42,557 nucleotides of DNA. Source: Bacteroidota bacterium. Lineage in GTDB: Bacteria; Bacteroidota; Bacteroidia; UKL13-3. Position 1 is the stretch's first letter. Each line of letters begins with the position of its first letter. The notes under the pieces were generated by a model. It worked only from the letters and a program-made list of their open reading frames with translations, was not told where the DNA came from and did no database searches. The stretch spans positions 1 to 42,557 of the forward strand of contig CANGVA010000018.1 in the NCBI GenBank assembly GCA_947457395.1. The letters are read 5' to 3'. The translations under genes were made by a program, and so were the position numbers. Of this stretch, positions 15,834 to 23,231 are shown piece by piece.

Positions 15834-17084
15834 ATGGTATCCACCACCACTACCAGATCTAATCAACCCATGCAGGAAGAGAAACCGGTTTCCAATGCAG
15901 GTATTGCCCTGGCTTCTTTAATGACACTGTTTTTTATGATGGGTTTTATTACCTGCCTGAATGACATACTCATTCCTTACATGAAAGTAATTTTTAAGCT
16001 TAATTATGCGCAGGCTAATTTTATAAATCTGTGTTTTTTTGGTGCGTATTTTTTTATGTCTATTCCATCCGGAATGCTCATTAACCGAATTGGTTATAAA
16101 AAGAGTATGATAGCAGGATTTGTTATTGCGGCCATTGGTTGTTTTTTATTTTACCCGGCAGCAGGTAGTAAAATTTACGGCTTGTTTTTGGCAGCACTTT
16201 TTATTCTGGCATCAGGCATTACTTTATTACAGGTAGCGGGCAACCCTTATGTAGCTGCATTGGGTCCTTCCTCCTCTTCTTCTGCGCGCCTTACGCTAAC
16301 ACAGGCCTTTAACTCAGTAGGTACTACCATTGCACCATATTTTGGCAGCATGCTCATCCTTTCAGGATTACCTAAAGATGTTTCGGTCATTGAGAATATT
16401 GACGTAAGTGCTGTGCAAAAACCTTATATATGGATTGGCTTATTACTAATTGCAATTGCGGCTATTTTAATGATGTTAAAATTACCGGTGATTCAACATG
16501 GCGGGAAACAACAATCATCAAATACTAAAAAAGCATGGCAATATCCGCACCTGGTTTTAGGTGCCATAGGTATTTTTTGCTATGTAGGCGCTGAAGTAGC
16601 AATTGGCAGTCATATTGTAAATTACTTGCAATTGCCTGAAGTAATGGGTATGCAGGCTGATGAGGCAGGTAAATACGTTTCATATTACTGGGGTGGTGCC
16701 ATGGTAGGGCGATTTATTGGCAGTTGGATTCTCAGTAAATTTAAGCCGGGAAACGTATTGGCATTTAACGCACTGATGGCTTTTGTATTGGTCATGATTT
16801 CTATTTTAAGTGGTGGCGCCACTGCCATGTGGAGTTTACTTGCTGTTGGCTTATTTAACTCCCTGATGTTTGCCACCATATTTACTTTAGCGGTTGATGG
16901 ATTGGGTTCACAAACGGATGAAGGTTCAGGTATTTTATGCACGGCTATTGTAGGTGGTGCACTTATACCCTTTTTATATGGAATTACCGGTGATATTTTT
17001 AGTTTAAAAACAGCATATTTGCTGCCGGCAATTTGCTATATTTATATTATTTATTACGGATTTAAAGGTTACAAACACTCATGA
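15834..17084 (+). CDS. MFS sugar transporter, FucP/GluP type
   Basis: A 416-residue, twelve-helix major facilitator protein of the fucose/glucose-galactose:H+ symporter family. The N-terminal block TLFFMMGFITCLNDILIPYM, with its Asn-Asp pair, and SIPSGMLINRIGYKKSMIAG are diagnostic; helix 4 contains ASGITLLQVAGNPYVA, also a family signature. It should move a monosaccharide, here most likely glucose, from periplasm to cytoplasm. An in-frame ATG at 15870 (MQEEKPVSN) is an alternative start that would leave more room for a promoter. The stop overlaps the start of the kinase gene by four bases, implying translational coupling. Confidence 0.92.
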   Translation: MVSTTTTRSNQPMQEEKPVSNAGIALASLMTLFFMMGFITCLNDILIPYMKVIFKLNYAQANFINLCFFGAYFFMSIPSGMLINRIGYKKSMIAGFVIAAIGCFLFYPAAGSKIYGLFLAALFILASGITLLQVAGNPYVAALGPSSSSSARLTLTQAFNSVGTTIAPYFGSMLILSGLPKDVSVIENIDVSAVQKPYIWIGLLLIAIAAILMMLKLPVIQHGGKQQSSNTKKAWQYPHLVLGAIGIFCYVGAEVAIGSHIVNYLQLPEVMGMQADEAGKYVSYYWGGAMVGRFIGSWILSKFKPGNVLAFNALMAFVLVMISILSGGATAMWSLLAVGLFNSLMFATIFTLAVDGLGSQTDEGSGILCTAIVGGALIPFLYGITGDIFSLKTAYLLPAICYIYIIYYGFKGYKHS

Positions 17085-17953
17085 TACTGATTGCAGACAG
17101 CGGTTCAACCAAAACAGATTGGGCTCTTACTCACCCGGAAAAAGGATTAATAAAGGTTTACCATACCATTGGTTACAATCCTTATTTTATAGATACTGAG
17201 TCAATCTTTTACTCCTTATCAGAAAATCTGGTTAAGGATTTTGACGCCTCTACTGTTACAGAGGTACATTTTTACGGTGCTGGATGCTCCACGCCAGAGA
17301 AGAAAGATATTGTTAGGAAAGCACTGGTAAGAACATTTACTAATGCCGAAGCCATTTTTGTGGGACATGATCTGTTAGGATCAGCCAGGGCGCTGCTGGG
17401 CGATAAAGAAGGTTTTGCTGCCATACTAGGTACTGGAGCTAATACCTGCATTTACAATGGCGATGATTGCGTGATGAATATTGATTCATTGGGTTATCTA
17501 CTGGGCGATGAAGGAAGCGGCAGTTATATAGGTAAAAAAATTGTACGTGATTTTATGCGTAAACGACTTGAACCGGAATTGCAGCAACGATTTAAAGAAC
17601 GCTTTCAGATTGAGAGTAATGAACAGATATTTCATACGCTTTACACCACACAATTCCCGAATAGATACCTTGCCAGCTTTTGCAAGTTTGCCGATGAGTA
17701 TTTAACACATCCTTATATTAAAAATAAGGTGCGCGACTCATTTAGAGATTTCTTTAAAAATCTGGTGAGTAAATATCCTGATTACAAAAACCACAGCTTT
17801 AATTGTGTAGGTTCTGTTGGCTATGTTTTTAGAGAAATACTGGAAGAAGTAGCAGTTAGCTACGATATGAAAGTGGGCAAGGTTATTCAATCACCCCTTG
17901 CCGACCTTGTTCAGTTTCATTTGCAGCGTGTAAAAAGTAAAACTACGGCATAA
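17081..17953 (+). CDS. BadF/BadG-type sugar kinase (annotated family: N-acetylglucosamine kinase)
   Basis: A 290-residue cytoplasmic kinase of the ASKHA superfamily. Phosphate-1 motif ADSGSTKTDWAL is at residues 5-16, phosphate-2 is AAILGTGANTCIYN near residue 112, and the adenosine region has LGDEGSGSYIGKK. Relatives are called N-acetylglucosamine kinases, but many Bacteroidota copies have no tested substrate. The gene overlaps the FucP-type transporter gene by four bases and sits in a starch locus, so a glucokinase role is attractive: transporter brings in glucose, kinase makes glucose 6-phosphate. That role is inference; the fold assignment is firm. Confidence 0.9.
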   Translation: MILIADSGSTKTDWALTHPEKGLIKVYHTIGYNPYFIDTESIFYSLSENLVKDFDASTVTEVHFYGAGCSTPEKKDIVRKALVRTFTNAEAIFVGHDLLGSARALLGDKEGFAAILGTGANTCIYNGDDCVMNIDSLGYLLGDEGSGSYIGKKIVRDFMRKRLEPELQQRFKERFQIESNEQIFHTLYTTQFPNRYLASFCKFADEYLTHPYIKNKVRDSFRDFFKNLVSKYPDYKNHSFNCVGSVGYVFREILEEVAVSYDMKVGKVIQSPLADLVQFHLQRVKSKTTA

Positions 17954-17985
17954 AAAAAAATCCTGCGTCTGCAGGATTTTTTTTT
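17952..17985. terminator. bidirectional rho-independent terminator
   Basis: AATCCTGC-gtct-GCAGGATT flanked by an A-run and a T-run, between the convergent kinase and GH31 genes. It can serve both strands. Confidence 0.9.
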
Positions 17986-17987
17986 GC

Positions 17988-20441
17988 TTACCAGCTGATG
18001 GTTATTTCATCCTTGTTATGCTCAGTTACAAATGAGCCTACTTCTGCTTTTTTGGCATCTATGCTTTTACCTATCGGATCAAACTGAGATACACCCGGCA
18101 TCATTTCCAATTGTGCAGTAGAAATATTCGCTGTTTTGCCATTAACCTTGATTGAAGCGTTGGCAGGGAAACCATGCATATAAAAACGCAAATACTTAAA
18201 CTTGGAAACGTGACTACCTTTAACTTTTGATACACTCAGCGTATTCCGTGATGGATCGTACACAAAATTTCTGGTTAGGAACTTACCATTGAGGTACTCG
18301 TACATATCACCCTGATCTTCGTAGTACTCAAATGTATTGGCTTGTTTGCCATAATAAAAATGAACAGCCAGGGTATCAGAAGGCTTTTCGCCTGCATGCT
18401 GCACAACGGTTTGCATAGGTATAATGCTACCGGCCTTTACATATACCGGCAACATTTCCATCGGTGTTTCTACATATAACTCGCGGTTGCCTTCATATTT
18501 CTCTTCAGTAAAAAACTGATACCACTCTCCTGCCGGCAAATACACCTTATTAATTTCTTTATAGCTCGTAACCGGAGCAATCATAATGCCGTGTCCAAAC
18601 ATATATTGGTTTTGGTACTTCCAATCATATATCATGGGGTCAAATGTATGGTTAATGGCAAGACTGCGTGCCACAGGCATTCCGTTTTTGGTTGATTCGT
18701 AAAACGAGCTGTACAGATAAGGCATCAAACGATACCGTAGCGAAATATAATTTCTTACAATTTCTTCCACTTTCTCGCCATAGCTCCACGGCTCACTATC
18801 TTTAGCATCTATCATTTTGTGGCTTCTGAAAAATGGACAGAAAGAACCCAGTTGCATCCAGCGGCAAAACAATTCCTTAGAAGCCTCGCCTGCAAAACCA
18901 CCCACATCATAACCTGCATTAGACACACCGCTTAATCCCAAACTATTTATAAGACGTACACCCGCCAGCATATGATCATCTTCAGGGCGGTTATCGCCTG
19001 TCCATATAGCTGAGTAACGTTGTATACCAGCGTAGGCTGCACGTGTTAAAATAAATGGCCTTTTACCATTCATTAGTTGTTTAGCTCCTTCATAGGTACT
19101 GCGCGACATTTGCAAGCCATACACATTGTGCCACTCGCGGTGCGATGCTTTACGGCCTTCAAAGTCGGCCTCAACCAAATCAGGAAAACGTTGCCCCCAG
19201 GTAGCAGGCTCATTCATGTCATTCCAAAATCCGTCAATTCCATCATTGATATATCCTGCAAAAGATTGCCCCCACCATTTTCTGGCTTTGGGTTTAGTAA
19301 AATCAGGGAAGTGACACCAGCCCGGCCAAACCTGACCGGTATAATTTGTCCCGTCAGGATACTTTAAGAACAATTCATCCTTCACACCTTCTTCATATGC
19401 TTTATACCCTTTTTCAACTTTAATGCCCGGGTCAACAATCACCACATTTTTAAAGCCCATACCTTCCAGTTCATCAAGCATTTTTTTTGGTTGCGGAAAA
19501 CGTTCATTATTCCAGGTAAATATTTTGTATTGATCCATATAATGGATATCAAAATAAATAACATCAGAGGGGATTTTTTTATCGCGAAAAGTCTTAGCCA
19601 GTGTAATTACCTCCTTATCTGGATAGTAGCTGTAACGACATTGCTGAAAGCCAATGCTCCATAAGGATGGCATTTCCATGCGGCCTGTTAATGCAGTATA
19701 TGATTCAATTATGCCTGCTACATTAGCTGAGGAAAACAGGTAGTAGTTCATTTCTCCATCTTCGGCAGTAAATGAGCTAAAGCGATTATTGGAAGCTCCA
19801 AAATTAAAATGCGATTTAAACGTATTGTCCAAGAACAAACCATAAACCACGTTGTGGTGCACACCCATATAAAAAGGTATAGAAGCATAAATAGGATCTC
19901 CGTTTGATGGATAGGCAAAATAATCGGTATTCCAGTTGGTAAAACCTTCCCCTCTTCTATTCAGGTTACCTGTTTTTTCTCCAAGTCCTATGAATTTCTC
20001 ATCGTCCTGCATTTTTTTATACGTACTCACTTCTTCTCCAATCCATCCGGTTCCAAATGCAGATTCATCTTCATTCAGCAACTCACCTTTATTATTATAA
20101 AGTGAAATGCGTGCAGGATTCTTTGTTATGAGAAGATAGCATGAGTCGGTGCGTAATTCATAAGATGTACCTTTGTCGGATAATTTGATAAGTCCTGCAA
20201 CAGGTTTAGCTTGAACAGCATAACTAAAATCCTCAAAGCCATTTGTTTTACTGATTTGAACGCGCAAGCAAACAGCGGAGTAAGCACTTATACGAATATT
20301 TCCGGATGGGGTGTAAAAATGGATGAATGGATCCTTGTTTTCAAAATTTTTTATATTACCCAAGGATTGATGAAGCTTGGGCTGCGCCTGATTTTGAGTT
20401 AAAACAAAAAGAGCTGTAATGAGGCTTATAATTTTTTTCAT
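17988..20441 (-). CDS. GH31 alpha-glucosidase, secreted
   Basis: An 817-residue family 31 glycoside hydrolase with signal peptide (MKKIISLITALFVLTQNQAQ). An N-terminal beta-sandwich (about residues 40-250) precedes the catalytic barrel: nucleophile Asp408 in FWNDMNEPATWG, acid/base Asp483 in IWTGDN, then GVSNAGYDVGGF and FCPFFRSH. Beta domains follow from about residue 640, including PVYVKAGSIIP. The expected reaction is release of glucose from the non-reducing end of maltodextrins in the periplasm, the role SusB plays in Bacteroides. The divergent neighbour is the Nudix-type regulator, with operator site B between them. A related xylosidase or transferase activity cannot be excluded. Confidence 0.95.
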   Translation of the reverse strand: MKKIISLITALFVLTQNQAQPKLHQSLGNIKNFENKDPFIHFYTPSGNIRISAYSAVCLRVQISKTNGFEDFSYAVQAKPVAGLIKLSDKGTSYELRTDSCYLLITKNPARISLYNNKGELLNEDESAFGTGWIGEEVSTYKKMQDDEKFIGLGEKTGNLNRRGEGFTNWNTDYFAYPSNGDPIYASIPFYMGVHHNVVYGLFLDNTFKSHFNFGASNNRFSSFTAEDGEMNYYLFSSANVAGIIESYTALTGRMEMPSLWSIGFQQCRYSYYPDKEVITLAKTFRDKKIPSDVIYFDIHYMDQYKIFTWNNERFPQPKKMLDELEGMGFKNVVIVDPGIKVEKGYKAYEEGVKDELFLKYPDGTNYTGQVWPGWCHFPDFTKPKARKWWGQSFAGYINDGIDGFWNDMNEPATWGQRFPDLVEADFEGRKASHREWHNVYGLQMSRSTYEGAKQLMNGKRPFILTRAAYAGIQRYSAIWTGDNRPEDDHMLAGVRLINSLGLSGVSNAGYDVGGFAGEASKELFCRWMQLGSFCPFFRSHKMIDAKDSEPWSYGEKVEEIVRNYISLRYRLMPYLYSSFYESTKNGMPVARSLAINHTFDPMIYDWKYQNQYMFGHGIMIAPVTSYKEINKVYLPAGEWYQFFTEEKYEGNRELYVETPMEMLPVYVKAGSIIPMQTVVQHAGEKPSDTLAVHFYYGKQANTFEYYEDQGDMYEYLNGKFLTRNFVYDPSRNTLSVSKVKGSHVSKFKYLRFYMHGFPANASIKVNGKTANISTAQLEMMPGVSQFDPIGKSIDAKKAEVGSFVTEHNKDEITISW

Positions 20442-20466
20442 GTTGATTTATATTTTTATCGCGTCA

Positions 20467-20496
20467 CAATGATACACAACATCTATTAATTATCAA
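20467..20496 (-). promoter_or_regulatory. promoter of the GH31 gene
   Basis: On the minus strand TTG (20496-20494), 19-bp spacer, TATCATTG (20474-20467), which is seven of eight to TAnnTTTG. It lies 25 bp before the ATG, and operator site B ends four bases upstream of the -33 element. Confidence 0.65.
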
Positions 20497-20500
20497 ATAA

Positions 20501-20515
20501 GTGTACAGAATACAC
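20501..20515. promoter_or_regulatory. operator site B, GTGTA-N5-TACAC
   Basis: A perfect 5-bp inverted repeat with spacer CAGAA. Its centre (20508) is 34 bases from the first base of each flanking -7 element and 12 bases from each -33 element, so it is exactly midway between two divergent promoters. The flank CAAATAA before GTGTA is identical in site C. Confidence 0.75.
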
Positions 20516-20519
20516 CAGT

Positions 20520-20549
20520 TTGGATGAAAATAAATTTAAATTAATTTTG
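20520..20549 (+). promoter_or_regulatory. promoter of the Nudix-type regulator gene
   Basis: TTG (20520-20522), 19-bp spacer, TAATTTTG (20542-20549), a full match to TTG-N19-TAnnTTTG. The ATG follows at 20566. Operator site B lies just upstream, so the gene is probably autoregulated. Confidence 0.75.
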
Positions 20550-20565
20550 CAGTACCATTTGCACC

Positions 20566-21279
20566 ATGAAAAAAAGTACCTTTCGTAAACACCTTTCGGT
20601 TGATTGTGTGATATTCGGATATGATGAGAGTAATAACAAGCTGGAAGTTCTGCTTATTGAGCAGAAAGATCCGGCCATGCAATCCGCACATAAATACCGT
20701 CCACAATTTGCTATTCCGGGAGATTTGATAGATGAGGCCGAAAGTTTAGATGAAGCTGCCACCCGTGTATTAAAAGAACTCACACATGTAGAGGGCTTAC
20801 AATTGAAACAATTTCAGACGTTTGGTGACCCCATGCGTGTAAAACAAGAAAAAGACAAAGAATGGCTGGCCTTTTACCGTTCAGATCCGTATGCAAGGGT
20901 TGTTACCATAGCCTACTACACGCTGGTAAGAAAAGAAATGATCAGACCGGTACCGGGTTCTTTTGCCAAAAATGTAGTTTGGAAGAATGTGAAGCGTGTG
21001 CCACCACTTGCGTTTGACCATAACCTGATTGTAAAAACAGCACTAGATGATATAAGAACCCGCATGCATTATAACCATATTGCAGAGCAGTTGCTCCCGA
21101 AGAAATTTACATTAAGACAATTGCAGAACTTATACGAAGTTGTATTAACCACCACATTTGATAAACGCAATTTCATTAAGCGATTCAAGAAAGATGAAGA
21201 ATTGATTGAGCTGGGAGAAAAGCAAAAAGGAGTATTACATAAACCTGCACAGCTTTACTCATTTAAGACCCGCAAATAA
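20566..21279 (+). CDS. Nudix-domain winged-helix transcriptional regulator (NrtR/AraR type)
   Basis: A 237-residue regulator. The N-terminal Nudix fold spans about residues 8-150 (CVIFGYDESNNKLEVLLIEQ) and the C-terminal winged helix about 160-237 (FTLRQLQNLYEVVLTTTFDK then HKPAQLYSF, typical of NrtR-family proteins). The Nudix box is degraded: after GDLIDEAESLDEAATR the usual REUxEE core reads RVLKEL, so hydrolase activity should be lost and the domain probably senses a ligand. A Nudix-type regulator, AraR, is known to control arabinose use in Bacteroides. Its position inside a starch locus and next to a repeated palindrome makes it the likely regulator of these genes, responding to a sugar or sugar phosphate. 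Ligand and sign of control are unknown. Confidence 0.92.
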   Translation: MKKSTFRKHLSVDCVIFGYDESNNKLEVLLIEQKDPAMQSAHKYRPQFAIPGDLIDEAESLDEAATRVLKELTHVEGLQLKQFQTFGDPMRVKQEKDKEWLAFYRSDPYARVVTIAYYTLVRKEMIRPVPGSFAKNVVWKNVKRVPPLAFDHNLIVKTALDDIRTRMHYNHIAEQLLPKKFTLRQLQNLYEVVLTTTFDKRNFIKRFKKDEELIELGEKQKGVLHKPAQLYSFKTRK

Positions 21280-21304
21280 AAAACCAACCTTTATAAAAAC
21301 AAAA

Positions 21305-21323
21305 AGCCCGGCAATGCCGGGCT
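21305..21323. terminator. bidirectional rho-independent terminator
   Basis: AGCCCGGC-aat-GCCGGGCT preceded by an A-run and followed by TATTTT, between the convergent regulator and starch-binding protein genes. Confidence 0.9.
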
Positions 21324-21342
21324 ATTTTGCTAAAAAAACTAA

Positions 21343-23061
21343 CTACTGAACTATAAGTTTCATTACTCTGGTTTCACCGCTATTATCGGTTAAACGTACA
21401 AAGAACAGACCATTGCCCAATTCTTCTTTCAAGAGTTTAATTTCTGTTGCCTGTGTGTTAATGTTTTTTATCACACGGCCTGCGATATCAGCTACAAGTA
21501 CATTCACTTCTCCTTTAACTGAATTCAGATTAAGTATTGCAAACTCTTTGGTAGGGTTTGGATATAACACAACCTGATTAAAAGCGCCTGTAATTTTATT
21601 TAAACCAACAGGAGCGATAGTTAAACACTTATTAAACACAAAACCAAGCACTACCGCGTTTGTATCGGTTCTGCTAAATTTACGATTAAAACCACCTAAT
21701 CCATTTGGCTCTAAGCAAGCACGAGAATTGGTATCAGGATAAGTTTCTTCGCTTGCAGCAAGTGAAGAATCACCATTTAAAAATTTGTAGTTAAAGTTAG
21801 CAGGGCAAACGTTATTTACGGTAATTGCAAATTTTCCAGGCTCGCCTGCAACAGGGCTTAGGCGTAATGCACCAGCTTGCCAGTTAGGGCTTTGGAAGGT
21901 TCCCATTACATAAATTCTGCCTTGGGCATCCGGAACTTCGTTAGACATATCAATTTTAAAAGTAATACGTGAAGGAGCAGGTTTAGGAACGCAAGCAGCA
22001 GTTGTGCTAAAGCAATGCAATGCAATTGTAGAGTCTGACTTAAATACCATAACTCTGTTTGCAATACCTTCCCAGTTTGTATTACCACCTTTATGATAAC
22101 GGAATTTGAATTCAACTTCACCAGAGTCCATCTGAATAGTTTTGCTGTAAACTTTAGAAGTACCAACTTGACTCAAGGTAGTTCCACTACCCCATGCACC
22201 AGGTAATTTACCACCAGCAACCGTTACTGAATCATAACCGCCATCACAATCAGAGTTGGACATGTCTATACGGAATGTAATATTATATTTAGGAAGCGGA
22301 GCAGCCGGGCAAGCAGTACATGAAGCAAAACAAACTTTTGGTAAGGCTTGATCTGAAGTACCAACTGTTAGGCTTCTGTTGCCATTTACTGCGCAACCTG
22401 AAGGAACCGATTCAGGAACACTAGGGCTGTTCCAATCATTTCCGTTTACATACTTATACTCGTATGAACCTGCTGCAAGACATACAATAACTTCGTATAA
22501 TTTGTTAGAGGGATATAAATTAGCCATACCTGTAGAACCCGGATTCCATCCTTGAAGGCTGCCTGCCAAATGAACTCCTTTATTACTTACAGCAGCTTCT
22601 TTAGATAAGTCTACTGCAAAACGAACTGCATACTGACCTGCAGGAGCATTACCACCAAACAAGTAAGCAGGTATATTGGTGGTATCATTAGCGGTTGAGT
22701 CGATATAAAACCAGCGGTTAGAGTTGGTCTCTCCGTTGTTTGGATGACCTTTTTGGCTGAGTGCAGGAACATTTTCAGCATCTCCCCAAGCATTACCGTT
22801 AATGAATTTGAACTCATAATAACGTCCGGCAGGGATATCTACAATAATTGAATAGATGTTTGAAGTACCAACCTTTGATAGTATGGTGGCTCCCGGAGTC
22901 CAATCATTTGGGAATCCTGCAGCATTTTGAAAATTGCCTGCAACCGATAGAGCAGGAGATACTGACGGTTGTCCGGTCATATCAACCTGAAACCTGACTT
23001 TTTTTGCAAATACACCTGAAAACATTCCAAGTGCAGCAGTTAATAGTAGTAATTTTTTCAT
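21343..23061 (-). CDS. secreted multi-module starch-binding-like protein with T9SS sorting domain
   Basis: A 572-residue secreted protein with signal peptide (MKKLLLLTAALGMFSGVFA). It has four tandem modules of about 110 residues (roughly 21-135, 142-250, 257-360, 365-480). Each begins RFQVDM, RFAVDL, TFRIDM or TFKIDM, then has a G-F/LQ-W-type strand, a KVGTSNIYS-like strand and YEFKFINGNAW-like end, the pattern of CBM20/CBM48-type starch-binding or E-set folds. The C-terminal 80 residues (VVLYPNPTKEFAILNL to MKLIVQ) are a type A T9SS sorting domain, so it is exported and probably surface-attached. No catalytic domain is present. It likely captures starch for the SusCD system. Divergent from susC with operator site C between. 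Confidence 0.85.
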   Translation of the reverse strand: MKKLLLLTAALGMFSGVFAKKVRFQVDMTGQPSVSPALSVAGNFQNAAGFPNDWTPGATILSKVGTSNIYSIIVDIPAGRYYEFKFINGNAWGDAENVPALSQKGHPNNGETNSNRWFYIDSTANDTTNIPAYLFGGNAPAGQYAVRFAVDLSKEAAVSNKGVHLAGSLQGWNPGSTGMANLYPSNKLYEVIVCLAAGSYEYKYVNGNDWNSPSVPESVPSGCAVNGNRSLTVGTSDQALPKVCFASCTACPAAPLPKYNITFRIDMSNSDCDGGYDSVTVAGGKLPGAWGSGTTLSQVGTSKVYSKTIQMDSGEVEFKFRYHKGGNTNWEGIANRVMVFKSDSTIALHCFSTTAACVPKPAPSRITFKIDMSNEVPDAQGRIYVMGTFQSPNWQAGALRLSPVAGEPGKFAITVNNVCPANFNYKFLNGDSSLAASEETYPDTNSRACLEPNGLGGFNRKFSRTDTNAVVLGFVFNKCLTIAPVGLNKITGAFNQVVLYPNPTKEFAILNLNSVKGEVNVLVADIAGRVIKNINTQATEIKLLKEELGNGLFFVRLTDNSGETRVMKLIVQ

Positions 23062-23117
23062 ATGTTTTTAATTCAATTGTAATTCGAATAAAAATAATTT
23101 TTTAGAAAAAAACAAAT

Positions 23118-23136
23118 AAGTGTAGGAAATACACTT
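23118..23136. promoter_or_regulatory. operator site C, AAGTGTA-N5-TACACTT
   Basis: The best copy of the motif: 7-bp perfect arms with spacer GGAAA, in the 170-bp gap between the starch-binding protein and susC genes. The 12-base stretch CAAATAAGTGTA is identical to site B, including the CAA that acts as -33 element (TTG on the minus strand) in front of the GH31 gene. Confidence 0.75.
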
Positions 23137-23183
23137 TCTTTTTTCTAAATCGCATTACTAAATGTATTTTTTAGCCTATTAAA

Positions 23184-23211
23184 TACGGATGTTCAATCCG
23201 TAAAATTGAAC
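23184..23211 (+). promoter_or_regulatory. overlapping alternative hairpins in the susC leader
   Basis: TACGGAT-gttca-ATCCGTA (23184-23202) and GTTCAAT-ccgtaaa-ATTGAAC (23191-23211) share bases 23191-23202, so an RNA could form only one at a time. They lie 20-48 bases before the susC ATG, downstream of a possible -7 element TATTTTTT (23165-23172). A regulatory RNA role is speculative. Confidence 0.35.
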
Positions 23212-23231
23212 GAAAAAAATTTTAAGTAAAC

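Noticed and set aside
17988-20441. Considered a GH31 xylosidase or a transferase instead of alpha-glucosidase
   Set aside because: Starch context, with an amylase and susCD genes, favours alpha-glucosidase; the alternative cannot be fully excluded.
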